This document shows, in pieces, positions 34,716 through 43,437 of a DNA stretch of 64,000 bases (the stretch's first letter is position 1; each line of letters begins with the position of its first letter). Location of the stretch: positions 124,001 to 188,000 of the forward strand of contig NZ_NMQW01000002.1 in assembly GCF_002234615.1 (NCBI RefSeq). The letters are read 5' to 3'. The notes below the pieces were generated by a model. That model made no database searches, was not told the DNA's origin, and saw nothing but the letters and a program-made list of their open reading frames with translations. The position numbers and the translations under genes were made by a program. This DNA comes from Paenibacillus rigui. GTDB taxonomy: Bacteria; Bacillota; Bacilli; Paenibacillales; NBRC-103111.

Positions 34716-36125
34716 ATGCTGAATCGACTGTTAGGCCCTTCCATTCAGATCGATCCGACATTTCCTTATTATAAAAACCGCTCCGAGCAAAGCATTGCTG
34801 ACGAGCTTGCTATGGCAGGCTATCGGGTGGTGCATTATTTTGTTACTGTCGAGTCTGAGGTGAACGGCAAGCTCGTTGACTGTTTGAAGGCTAACGGCTT
34901 TGCCGTATGGGCTATGGTGCTGGGCAATGGCACTTATACTACCGCCCATCTCCCCCAAGACTGGCCGGACTGGCAAATGACGCTTCTGAAGCCGGTGAAT
35001 GACGGCTATTACCGTCTTTCTCCGTTCAGCTACCGTTACGTGGCCTGGAAAAAACAAGCATTGGTTGAGCTTGTAAAAGCTTATCCGTTCGACGGCATCG
35101 AGGTTGCAGAGCCTTATTTCCCGGAATGGAACGGACTGTCCAGCGGCGTTTACGGGGACGTAGGCCCTTACGCAAGAGCAGCCTTCAAGCAGCAATACGG
35201 CTCCGACATCCCCGACTTCAAGTATCGTTCCTCGCCTTATTACTACAAAAACAATCCGGCGCTGTACCGCCAATGGATCGAGTTTCGGGTAGACGCGGTG
35301 AACCGCTACTTAAATGAATGGATTAACGGCAAGCACGGCATCAGAGCCGCGCGCCCCGACATCTGTGTGGCCACTTGGTCGCTCGCCGTGGACGCGGGAC
35401 CGGATGCAGTCGAGAAGCTAAGAGAGCTTCAGGGCAACGACGCCTTTTCCATGGTATCCATGATTCGCCCCGATGTACATTTCATTCAGACCCACTGGCC
35501 CGACTGGATGCGCCCACGTCTCAAGCCCGATTATATCAAGCATTACGAGCCTTTCGTGGCCAAACTCAAAATCATACATCCCCGTCTTCCGCTAGGTATT
35601 CAAACGGATATCGGTTCTCTGAAGCCCATGCGCAGGAGCCGCCAATGGCTGGAGGCCTTCGCCCAAACGGCAGTTCAGCTTGGTTATGCAACCTGGACGG
35701 CTTATGAGTATCATCTCGGTCTGTACATGTACGAGGAACCGCCCTTGCCGATGCAGGCTGTCAGAGTTCAACGGAACCAGGTGCTATTGCTCTGCAGCAA
35801 ACGGATCGATCCTGAAACGGCGACTACGAACGGCAGGTTCCAGCTGGCAGACGGGGAGCAAGAATTACTTAATCAGCCGGATATACAGATCCGGGTCCTG
35901 AAGGTTGACGGCAGCAGCATTGTGCTGGATTGCCCAAGCTTCCCGACGGGATCGTTTCAGCTCAAAGTTTCACACATCCAGGATACGCCGGAATTGTTCC
36001 TTTTTCCCGAGAAAAGGGCGAATGTACTGACATCCCCTGTGACATTAACCGTTCCCGCTATGGAAGGGAGACGCGCAATCCGGAGGCCGCTGAAAAACGG
36101 CGGAGTGAACGGAATCGTTCTGTAG
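34716..36125 (+). CDS. Putative TIM-barrel glycoside hydrolase-like protein
   Basis: A 469-residue cytosolic-type protein without signal peptide. Strand-like blocks with acidic residues follow each other as in (beta/alpha)8 glycosidases: AMVLGNG, FDGIEVAEPYFPEWNG, ICVATWSLAVDAG, MVSMIRPDVHFIQTHWPDW and LGIQTDIGS. A beta-sheet domain appears to close the C-terminus. The E in VAEPYF and D in QTDIG could be catalytic, but no family was recognised. GGAGG precedes the ATG. The last 13 residues are encoded by the left end of mobile element B; restoring the empty site would give an ending RGSIDR instead. Confidence 0.6.
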   Translation: MLNRLLGPSIQIDPTFPYYKNRSEQSIADELAMAGYRVVHYFVTVESEVNGKLVDCLKANGFAVWAMVLGNGTYTTAHLPQDWPDWQMTLLKPVNDGYYRLSPFSYRYVAWKKQALVELVKAYPFDGIEVAEPYFPEWNGLSSGVYGDVGPYARAAFKQQYGSDIPDFKYRSSPYYYKNNPALYRQWIEFRVDAVNRYLNEWINGKHGIRAARPDICVATWSLAVDAGPDAVEKLRELQGNDAFSMVSMIRPDVHFIQTHWPDWMRPRLKPDYIKHYEPFVAKLKIIHPRLPLGIQTDIGSLKPMRRSRQWLEAFAQTAVQLGYATWTAYEYHLGLYMYEEPPLPMQAVRVQRNQVLLLCSKRIDPETATTNGRFQLADGEQELLNQPDIQIRVLKVDGSSIVLDCPSFPTGSFQLKVSHIQDTPELFLFPEKRANVLTSPVTLTVPAMEGRRAIRRPLKNGGVNGIVL

Positions 36126-36253
36126 AAGCGTAAGCGTTCGCGTTTGTCCCCGGATTTTGACCGCTATAAGCGGTTTGAAATTAAAAATTCCGGGGTCAAC
36201 AGCGATCGGAAGAATGATCCGTCCATGCAGCTCGTACCTTTTTCAGTGGCCTC
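36083..36253. mobile_element. MITE-like element, copy B (171 bp)
   Basis: Inverted copy of 26095-26266. Ends are GAGGCCGCTGAAAAA and TTTTTCAGTGGCCTC, 15 bases with one mismatch. Both flanks carry GCAATCCG (36075-36082 and 36254-36261), a perfect 8-base target duplication. The internal stem GTCCCCGGA/TCCGGGGTC is kept. No gene inside. It interrupts the last codons of the 34716 gene. Confidence 0.9.
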
Positions 36254-36397
36254 GCAATCCGCGGAAGCATTGACCGATGATAATGAAAGCAGCCAATAAA
36301 TTTCCACTTGGAGGGAATGATATGGAAGTCTTACTCCGTGTACATCCAGCGGGTGGAGTGCAGCCCATATCATCTTATTCAAGGAGCGGGAATCAGA

Positions 36398-37039
36398 TTG
36401 ACATCAACGGCAATCTACAGCAACGAAGAAAAAATCAATGCCATCAGCCACGGGATCGGCGCGGTGCTCAGCCTGCCTGCTCTGATCGTGATGGTGCTGC
36501 AAGCATTGAAAAGCGGGCTGTGGACTCATATGTTGAGCAGTATTGTTTATGGCATGAGCCTGCTCATCCTGTACAGCTGCTCCACCGCACTGCATTGCGT
36601 GAAGGATCCGCTGCGTATGGAACGATATGAAATGCTGGATCACGCTGCAATCTATGTGCTTATCGCCGGAACGTACACCCCGCTGCTGCTCATTTCCGTG
36701 AAGGGCTCGTTCGGCATAGCTCTGCTCTCTCTTATCTGGCTGCTGGCCCTGATCGGCATCTTCCTGAAGCTCCGCTATCCCGGAAGGTTTATGGGCTGGT
36801 CTATCGCCCAATACATGGGAATGGGCTGGCTCCTTGTCGCCATCGTCCCTTCTCTTCGGCAGACACTGCCCGACGAAGGGCTGATGTGGATCGTCGGAGG
36901 CCTCTTCCTTTACGGATTCGGCTGTATCTTTTACTTCTGGCGAGGCATCCGTTACCATCATGGCATTTGGCACACCTTCGTATTGGCTGGAAGCGCATGT
37001 CATTTTATCGCAGTCTATTGTTATGTGTTGTACGTCTGA
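36398..37039 (+). CDS. Hemolysin III/YqfA family membrane protein
   Basis: PAQR-related seven-helix protein (TrhA/YqfA type) linked to membrane energetics. Signature features are EKINAISHGIGAVLS near the start, YSCSTALHC after helix 2, DHAAIYVLIAGTYTP, and the final histidines in GIWHTFVLAGSACHF. The TTG at 36398 follows AAGGAG by 11 bases and gives 213 residues, the family size; the frame is open back to 36308. Nothing in the context hints at regulation. Confidence 0.88.
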   Translation: MTSTAIYSNEEKINAISHGIGAVLSLPALIVMVLQALKSGLWTHMLSSIVYGMSLLILYSCSTALHCVKDPLRMERYEMLDHAAIYVLIAGTYTPLLLISVKGSFGIALLSLIWLLALIGIFLKLRYPGRFMGWSIAQYMGMGWLLVAIVPSLRQTLPDEGLMWIVGGLFLYGFGCIFYFWRGIRYHHGIWHTFVLAGSACHFIAVYCYVLYV

Positions 37040-37125
37040 CCAAATTCATAGAATTGCGAGAATTAGGTGCACCCGAGACAACCTCCTTAATACAATAGCT
37101 AGTAAATGGCTGAAGGGGTGCAACT

Positions 37126-37977
37126 ATGCTGAACAAAGCAAAACGCGTCAAAATCATCGAGCGGCATTACGGGCGCAAAACCGTCGGTCCCCGAACCGTC
37201 TATCGGCTTGTGCGACGTTCCGTCAAACAGAAGAAACCCATTTCCGTCATCCGGCTGGGCGATGTGATGGCAAAGCTGCTTGCACGGCATGATGTGGAAT
37301 CCTTGGATCATGTCGCCTCTTTTCTCGGTATCGAGCTGCCGCCTTCACCCGAGCTGCTGGAGCGATTGGACCACGCGGTGCGCGCCTCGGATATCGTAGG
37401 GATGTCCCACTATCGGAAAAGCCGCCAGCTCATTAAAGCCTATATGGAAGAAACCGGCTGGAGTCCGAAAAAAATAGCCGATTCGTTTATCAACGATCAG
37501 CTGTATGAAAAAGGATATTTGCACAAGCTCATCCGCAAATGCCGGGTTGCCCTCGTCGGCCGTGCCTCCCCGGAAGCGGCGCGGCAATTAAGACGCAAAG
37601 GCTTCCGGGTCGTCCTGACGGTAGACCTGAATCATGCCGACGCCATCGAGGGAGCCATGCAAAAGCTGAAGCGGTACCGGCGTAAATACAATCTCGTGCT
37701 TGTGGGCGCAAGTGTGCCCGGGCGCATTCTGTGCTCCCGATTGAAAAGAGAGCTGCGCGTGACCGCTGTGGAGATCGGTCATATGATGGATGCGCTTGCC
37801 AAGCCGAAGGATTGGAGAAAGCCGAATAACCGCAGACGGTTCAAGCAGCGCTTTTTGCGTAAAAACCAAAAGCGAGGCCAGACGTTATCGGTCATTAGGC
37901 TGGGAAGAGGGAATATACGAATAAGAAAAATCGCGTCCGGCTTCCTTTCGAATCGAATCGGCCGCGTCCAAAGGTAA
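37126..37977 (+). CDS. GT-D fold-like glycosyltransferase domain protein
   Basis: A very basic 283-residue protein. The ISVIRLGDVMAKLLA segment and later VGRASPEAARQL/VVLTVDLNHADAIE and YNLVLVGASVPGRIL strands resemble the GT-D glycosyltransferase fold found in Paenibacillaceae, where a short R-[LF]-G-D motif binds the sugar nucleotide. The C-terminal 60 residues are Arg/Lys-rich (NNRRRFKQRFLRKNQKRG) and look disordered. The RBS is AAGGGG about ten bases before the ATG. The family call is tentative. Confidence 0.5.
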   Translation: MLNKAKRVKIIERHYGRKTVGPRTVYRLVRRSVKQKKPISVIRLGDVMAKLLARHDVESLDHVASFLGIELPPSPELLERLDHAVRASDIVGMSHYRKSRQLIKAYMEETGWSPKKIADSFINDQLYEKGYLHKLIRKCRVALVGRASPEAARQLRRKGFRVVLTVDLNHADAIEGAMQKLKRYRRKYNLVLVGASVPGRILCSRLKRELRVTAVEIGHMMDALAKPKDWRKPNNRRRFKQRFLRKNQKRGQTLSVIRLGRGNIRIRKIASGFLSNRIGRVQR

Positions 37978-37992
37978 CGCCACTCGTTGTAA

Positions 37993-40431
37993 TTATCGAG
38001 ACACCGGTTCCAGTGACAGCTGTCCGGTGTTTTTGTCTTTCAGCACAAGCCGACCCTCTACCTGCTGCCCGTTCTCATCCGTCAAGGTCATCCGGGCGGT
38101 GCTGCCCTTCTCGATCAGAAAGCGAACGGCGCTCTCCGTCAGCTCGGCTCCGTAGCTGTCCTTCCAGATCACAAAGCCGCAGCCGGCTTTGTACTCCGTG
38201 CAGCCGTAGCCGCGCTTGCCCATGATGATGCGGCCCGCGCATCCGGGCCGCGGGCATGCCGCGATGCCGGCACGCACCGCGGCATACGCTGCGCTTGCGC
38301 CACCGGGCGCAGCCGCAGCCGCCACAGGCGCAGCTGGCGCCTCAGGCGGCGTGCTCGCCGCGAGCGCCGGGCTGCGCCGCTGGCGCGTACCTGCGGCAGC
38401 CGCAGGCGCGGCCTCGGCGTCGCCGCCGGAGCGCTTGGCGCGCGTACGCTTCGCCGGCGCGGCGGCCGTGCCCTCAGCGGCTTCGGCGGAAGCCGCCTCG
38501 CTGCGCTTGCGCGAGCGCTTAGCCGCGCCTGCCGGCTGCGCGGCTGCGCCTTCGAAGGCCTGCTTCGCGGCCCTTGACTGCACCCGAACCTTATCGATGA
38601 TCAGGTTCGTGAATTTCTTCACGTTGGCCATGAACTGTTCGTCCGAGGCCAAGCCCCGGGCAATCTCATTGAGACGCCGCTCCCAATGGCCGGTCATCTC
38701 CGGCGACGTCAGCAGATCGACGCCTGCGCCGCGAATCAGCTCCACCGCTGTACGCCCCTTCTGCGTAATGACGATCCGCTTGCCCTGCATGACAATGTAG
38801 CCGACATGCTTAAGCCGCTCGATAACGGAAGCCCGGGTAGCCGGTGTACCGAGACCGGAGTCCTTCATCGCATCGCGAAGCTCCTCGTCCTCCACCTGCT
38901 TTCCGGCTCCCTCCATCGCCTTCAGCAGCGTGCCTTCCGTGTAGGCCTTCGGAGGCTGGGTTTCCTTTTCCTTCGCTGCAATGTCAGAGCAAAGAACCCC
39001 TTGCGCCGGGTTCAAGCTGAACGGTGTACTGATCTCTTCCTCGGCTGCCTGCTCCTCATCTTCCGCTTTATCTGCGGCCTTCCCACGCTTCGGCTTCTCC
39101 TTCTCTTTCTTCTGGTCGGCATAGACGACCTTCCAGCCAAGCGAGAGCAGCTGCTTAATCGTGCTTTTGAACGTTTCCTGCTCCACCTCGGTCAGCACCG
39201 TATGAACTTTGTATTCGGCGGCGGGAAAGAAATGGGATAAGAAGCGCCGCACCACCAAATCGTACACCTGCTGCTCGTCGCTGGAAAGCCCATTTGCTTT
39301 CTTATGTGTCGGCAGAATGGCATGGTGATCCTCGACCTTGGCCGGATTGCAGACCGCCTTATTATTTTTATGAACAAATCGCTTCTCCGCCTGCTCCACC
39401 AGCTCGGAATACGCAGTGCCTCGAAGCTGGTCCAGCGCGCGATGCATCTCCGGAATATTTTGCTCATTCACATAGTTCGAGTTGGTCCGCGGGTAGCTGA
39501 TGACCTTATGCTTCTCATACAGCGCCTGCGCAATATCGAGCGTCTTCTTCGCCGAGAAGCCGTATTTGGCATTCGCTTCCCGCTGCAGCAGCGTCAAGTC
39601 ATACAGCTTGAAGGGATACTCCTTCGTATCCTTGACTTCATAGCTGGCAATGCGTCCCGGCTTTCCTTTCAGCTTCGTTACCAGCGCTTCCGCTTTGGCA
39701 GGATCGGTAATCCGGTCCCCCTGCCACATGCCCTTGTACTCGCTCTCGGGGAAATCCGGCCCGCCTGCTTGGGTGAAGCGCGCCTCCACATCATAAAACT
39801 TATTGGAGCTGAACGCTTCAATTTCCTTTTGCCGATCGTATAAAATCGCCAAAACCGGCGTTTGAACCCGTCCCACGGATAAAAGCTCATTATGCTTCGT
39901 CGTAAAAGCGCGCGAACCGTTCATCCCGATCAGCCAATCCGCCTCACTGCGAGCCTTGGCCGCTTTCGTCAAATTGTCGTAATCCGCGCCTTCCCTCAGC
40001 TCGGCGAAGCCTTTGCGGATCGTTTCCGGCGTCAAGTCGGATATCCACAGCCGTTTGACCGGCTGGGTCAGCTTCAAATGCCGCTGGATGAGCGAGAAGA
40101 TATGCTGCCCTTCGCGCCCGGCATCACATGCGTTCACCAGCCGTTCACTCCGCTTGGCCAGCTCGGCAATGACCTTGAGCTGATCCTTCGTCTTCGGATT
40201 CGGTATCAGCTTGAACCGGTCCGGAATAATCGGCAGGTCGTTGAAATTCCATTTTTTATACCTGTCGTCATATGCGTCCGGCTCCGCGAGTCCGATCAGG
40301 TGGCCGATGGCCCACGTAATAATATATTGTTCACCTTCAATGTACGTACGATGGTTTTTCGCCTTCGGATCGATCGCCGCCGCAATGTTACGCCCCATAT
40401 CCGGTTTTTCCGCAATAATTAAAGTTTTCAC
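37993..40431 (-). CDS. topB: DNA topoisomerase III
   Basis: Type IA topoisomerase that resolves single-stranded DNA crossings in recombination and replication. The TOPRIM domain starts VKTLIIAEKPDMG with DAGREG at 103-108; the active Tyr is Y313 in VISYPRTNSNYV; GRVQTPVLAILYDRQ is the family motif. GTG at 40431 is chosen because it aligns with the normal family start; in-frame upstream ATGs lack support. Residues ~655-750 are a low-complexity Ala/Pro/Arg linker of very high GC. After it comes a C-terminal zinc-ribbon-like repeat (CPRPGCAGRI ... YGCTEYKAGCGFVIW). The 812-residue length exceeds Bacillus TopB (~727) by this linker. Confidence 0.93.
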   Translation of the reverse strand: MKTLIIAEKPDMGRNIAAAIDPKAKNHRTYIEGEQYIITWAIGHLIGLAEPDAYDDRYKKWNFNDLPIIPDRFKLIPNPKTKDQLKVIAELAKRSERLVNACDAGREGQHIFSLIQRHLKLTQPVKRLWISDLTPETIRKGFAELREGADYDNLTKAAKARSEADWLIGMNGSRAFTTKHNELLSVGRVQTPVLAILYDRQKEIEAFSSNKFYDVEARFTQAGGPDFPESEYKGMWQGDRITDPAKAEALVTKLKGKPGRIASYEVKDTKEYPFKLYDLTLLQREANAKYGFSAKKTLDIAQALYEKHKVISYPRTNSNYVNEQNIPEMHRALDQLRGTAYSELVEQAEKRFVHKNNKAVCNPAKVEDHHAILPTHKKANGLSSDEQQVYDLVVRRFLSHFFPAAEYKVHTVLTEVEQETFKSTIKQLLSLGWKVVYADQKKEKEKPKRGKAADKAEDEEQAAEEEISTPFSLNPAQGVLCSDIAAKEKETQPPKAYTEGTLLKAMEGAGKQVEDEELRDAMKDSGLGTPATRASVIERLKHVGYIVMQGKRIVITQKGRTAVELIRGAGVDLLTSPEMTGHWERRLNEIARGLASDEQFMANVKKFTNLIIDKVRVQSRAAKQAFEGAAAQPAGAAKRSRKRSEAASAEAAEGTAAAPAKRTRAKRSGGDAEAAPAAAAGTRQRRSPALAASTPPEAPAAPVAAAAAPGGASAAYAAVRAGIAACPRPGCAGRIIMGKRGYGCTEYKAGCGFVIWKDSYGAELTESAVRFLIEKGSTARMTLTDENGQQVEGRLVLKDKNTGQLSLEPVSR

Positions 40432-40530
40432 GCTTACCAATCGCTCCCTGCTGGGTAGTGCCTTTGATTCCATACCTCGCCCATCGTATCGAAAAAATGC
40501 CATTTTGTAAACCATGGACAGGCTCAGGAG

Positions 40531-42339
40531 CTACCCGGAGGCTGGCATCATCAGCCAAATTTTCGTACCCTCCTCCTCTTTACTATCGATGCGCAGGCCG
40601 TATTGTTCCCCGAAAACCATTTGGATGCGACGATGCACATTCAGCACCCCGATCCCCCCCTGTTTGCTGCCTATCGTATCCCCGTTATCCTCTGCAAGAC
40701 GGTTCGTCTCCAGCCTCTCCCGAAGCTTGTGAAGCTGCTCCGGTGTCATTCCACAGCCGTTGTCCTCCACCGTCACCCAGAAGAAGCCGTCCTCTTCGCC
40801 GGCATCGATCCGAATGGAATGATAGTCCTCTACGCCGTCGGGAAAGGCATGCTGGAAGGCGTTTTCGACCAGGGGCTGAAGGGTCAGCCGCACCATTTTT
40901 TTCAACAAATATTGTGGAGGAACTGCGACATCGATTTCAAACTCCCTCTCAATCCGATGCTTCAAAATGACCGTATAATTCAAAATATGCTTCAGCTCAT
41001 TGGCAACCGTGATCTCTTCCAGATTTGTCTGCACCGAGTAACGCAGCATATAAGCCATCGATTTGACGATGTCCGTAATTTCCGTCGAATCCTTCAGCGC
41101 GGCATAACACACAATGGTTTCAAGGGTATTGTACAGAAAGTGGGGATTAATCTGCATCTGCAGCGATTGAAATTCGGCCTTTTGCCTCTCCAGCTGCGTT
41201 TCGCGGTTGATCAGCTCGGCCTCATACACCTGTTTGACGAGCTCCGAGAGACGGCTCACCATCAGATTGTAGCTGATCGTCAGCTGATCGATTTCCCCTT
41301 TGGGATCGGAAACCGGAATCGTCATCCAATTCCCTTTCTCTGTCTGCCGCATTCCGTTCTTCAACGCCCGAATCGGCCGGGTAATCGAGGTACCGAACCG
41401 GTGGGACAGCCACAAAGCCACGGCCAGCGTACATAACCCGACCACGAGCGTCGTTGTCCGAATGTTGGCTACCGGCTTTTGCAGCTCGTCCAGCGGCATG
41501 GAGCAAATCAAGGTCCAGCCCGAGTAAGCCGATTTGCGGGTCACGAACATCCGCTCCTCACCTGCCTCCTCTCCTTCGAATGTATGGGCATCCTGGCTCT
41601 GCACCTGCTGCTCCATCGCTTCCGGCCAGCGTGTGCCGATCTTATCCTGGTTCGGATGGTATACAATCTCTCCCGAGCTGTCCGCGATGTAGAAGTAGCC
41701 CTTCTCCCCCAGATCGATGCCGCCCCATAATGTCGACAAATCCTTCGATTGGATCTCGATAGCGAGAATACCGTTGAAATCGCGGGAGGTTAACCCTCTA
41801 ATTTTGCGGGCCAGTGTAATGATCGAGTCTTTGCGTTCCGGCAAAATCGTTCGATTGAGCACGCTCAGCGTGCCGTCGTTATTCGTTTTTTCCTTAAGCA
41901 AGGAGAGATGCTTGTTGACCTCTTTGGGACTCATCGTCTGTTCATAGCCGCTGTTCAGGCCGAGCACTGCATTGCCATGATAGCTGATAATATAAATGGC
42001 AACGACTTCCGGATTCCGTATAAATATCGGCTTCATCCCGATTTCCTTGATTAAGGAGGAGTAATTGTAATAATCGTAGCCTTCCACCACAGGCATGTCG
42101 ATGAACTGCTTCACATCCTTGTTGGACAAGAGAGACGTCATAGACCGCTCGTACGTTTGCAGGTACAGGTCTGTTTGATAGAGCGCGTTATTCGCGATTT
42201 GTGACAGCTGTCTGCTGCTTTGGGCATTCAGCTCGTTCGAAGAACGGGTATAGGTGAAAATACCGACGGAGGTCAGCGAGAGGACGATGACAACCATGAA
42301 ATAAGTAAACAGTCTTCTTGATAAGTTGCCTCTCATCAC
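40531..42339 (-). CDS. YesM-type sensor histidine kinase
   Basis: Membrane sensor kinase of the LytS/YesM class. A first helix at 12-30, an extracellular dCACHE-like sensor to about 290, a second helix (TLVVGLCTLAVALWLSH), then a HAMP linker. The kinase phosphoacceptor is in QINPHFLYNTLE and the ATP site in ENAFQHAF and DNGCGMT. It overlaps the response regulator by 4 bases (GTG or ATG start). With the adjacent sugar ABC genes it likely senses an oligosaccharide. Confidence 0.93.
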   Translation of the reverse strand: MMRGNLSRRLFTYFMVVIVLSLTSVGIFTYTRSSNELNAQSSRQLSQIANNALYQTDLYLQTYERSMTSLLSNKDVKQFIDMPVVEGYDYYNYSSLIKEIGMKPIFIRNPEVVAIYIISYHGNAVLGLNSGYEQTMSPKEVNKHLSLLKEKTNNDGTLSVLNRTILPERKDSIITLARKIRGLTSRDFNGILAIEIQSKDLSTLWGGIDLGEKGYFYIADSSGEIVYHPNQDKIGTRWPEAMEQQVQSQDAHTFEGEEAGEERMFVTRKSAYSGWTLICSMPLDELQKPVANIRTTTLVVGLCTLAVALWLSHRFGTSITRPIRALKNGMRQTEKGNWMTIPVSDPKGEIDQLTISYNLMVSRLSELVKQVYEAELINRETQLERQKAEFQSLQMQINPHFLYNTLETIVCYAALKDSTEITDIVKSMAYMLRYSVQTNLEEITVANELKHILNYTVILKHRIEREFEIDVAVPPQYLLKKMVRLTLQPLVENAFQHAFPDGVEDYHSIRIDAGEEDGFFWVTVEDNGCGMTPEQLHKLRERLETNRLAEDNGDTIGSKQGGIGVLNVHRRIQMVFGEQYGLRIDSKEEEGTKIWLMMPASG

Positions 42340-43355
42340 TTGATCCCCAGCTTGCTGCGGAATTCCGTTGGCGAGAGTCCGGTCATTTTCTTGAACATTT
42401 TGGTAAAATGCGGATAATCCTCGTAACCCACCTCTGCCGCCACATCGCTCAGCTTGACATGAGGCATCGCCAGCAATGCTTGCGCTTTCTCGATACGGCG
42501 TTTAATCCGGTATTGCACGAAGGTTTCGTGGGTCATCTTCTTGAATAAGGAGCTAAAATACGTTGGTGTCAGTCCCACCATCTCGGCAACCTCCTCCAGC
42601 GTAACCTCCTGGGATAAATGGTTGTCAATATAGGCCCTCGCTTCCTGCATCGGGTCTTTATAATTCCCGCTCCGGTTTCTCTCCAGATTCGAAAGCATAC
42701 TCCCGAGCTGTGCCTCAAAAGCTTCAAATGCCTCCTCTTTACTGTCAGCCTGCAGCTGCGGATAATCGGTTGCAATGGCGCTGGTTTTGCGGTGCAGTCT
42801 TTTAGCCAGCACATTCAAGCAATCCAGGAGCAATTCCTTCAAGGGGGACAGGTTCATGTCCGAATGCAGACAGTATGCCTTCCATTCCTGCGTCAAGCGC
42901 TCCAGCTCATCAGGCTGCAGCAGCCATATCGTTTGCTCCACCTTCTCAATCCAATCTTCGTATTTCTTAAGCGAAATATAGCCCTTCACCTTGGCTTTGA
43001 ACAGCTTGTCCAATATCTCGTCCATATCCGGCTTCGTCACCGGCTTCAGCAAATAATGCTTCACCCCGTAGGACATACACTTCTGCGCATACGTAAAATC
43101 GTTATAACCGGAAATGACAACCACTTGGATCCGGTCATCAAACTCATGAATTAACCTGCTCAGCTCCATCCCGTCCATCTTGGGCATACGAATATCGGTA
43201 AATACGACATCCGGTGTCTGCTCACGGATCATCTCCATGGCCCGGACCCCGTTCTCTGCCGTTCGGATTTCAAGCATTGGAACGAAATATTGCTCTGCCA
43301 TCCGAGCCAGCCCTTTACGTATTATCGGTTCATCATCTACAATCAACAGCCGCAT
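42336..43355 (-). CDS. YesN-type AraC-family response regulator
   Basis: Receiver domain 1-120 with VDDEP, phosphoacceptor D54 in FTDIRMP and K in LLKPV; a middle linker; then two AraC helix-turn-helix motifs (LEEVAEMVGLTPTYFSSLFKK and LSDVAAEVGYEDYPHFTKMFKKMTG). ATG at 43355 has AAAGGAGGTG nine bases upstream. It lies between the binding protein and kinase genes and would activate this transporter operon. Confidence 0.93.
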   Translation of the reverse strand: MRLLIVDDEPIIRKGLARMAEQYFVPMLEIRTAENGVRAMEMIREQTPDVVFTDIRMPKMDGMELSRLIHEFDDRIQVVVISGYNDFTYAQKCMSYGVKHYLLKPVTKPDMDEILDKLFKAKVKGYISLKKYEDWIEKVEQTIWLLQPDELERLTQEWKAYCLHSDMNLSPLKELLLDCLNVLAKRLHRKTSAIATDYPQLQADSKEEAFEAFEAQLGSMLSNLERNRSGNYKDPMQEARAYIDNHLSQEVTLEEVAEMVGLTPTYFSSLFKKMTHETFVQYRIKRRIEKAQALLAMPHVKLSDVAAEVGYEDYPHFTKMFKKMTGLSPTEFRSKLGIK

Positions 43356-43387
43356 CGTCCCGTGCACCTCCTTTGGCAAAAAGGGAA

Positions 43388-43425
43388 AAGCATCTGCCTG
43401 GAAGCGGAAGCCGCCGGACAGATGC
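43388..43425 (-). terminator. Attenuator hairpin after the sugar-binding protein gene
   Basis: Minus strand AGCATCTG-CC pairs with GG-CAGATGCT, then TTTCCCTTTTT. It would reduce expression of the regulators relative to the binding protein. Confidence 0.6.
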
Positions 43426-43437
43426 TCGAACTATTAT

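Noticed and set aside
36322-36630. Frame with good RBS (GGAGGGAATGAT-ATG) overlapping the hemolysin III start
   Set aside because: It runs in another frame through a clear membrane protein and has no similarity; the 5' part may be a leader.
14395-42339. Three proteins of exactly 602 residues
   Set aside because: Two are paralogues; the third (histidine kinase) is unrelated, so its equal length is coincidence.
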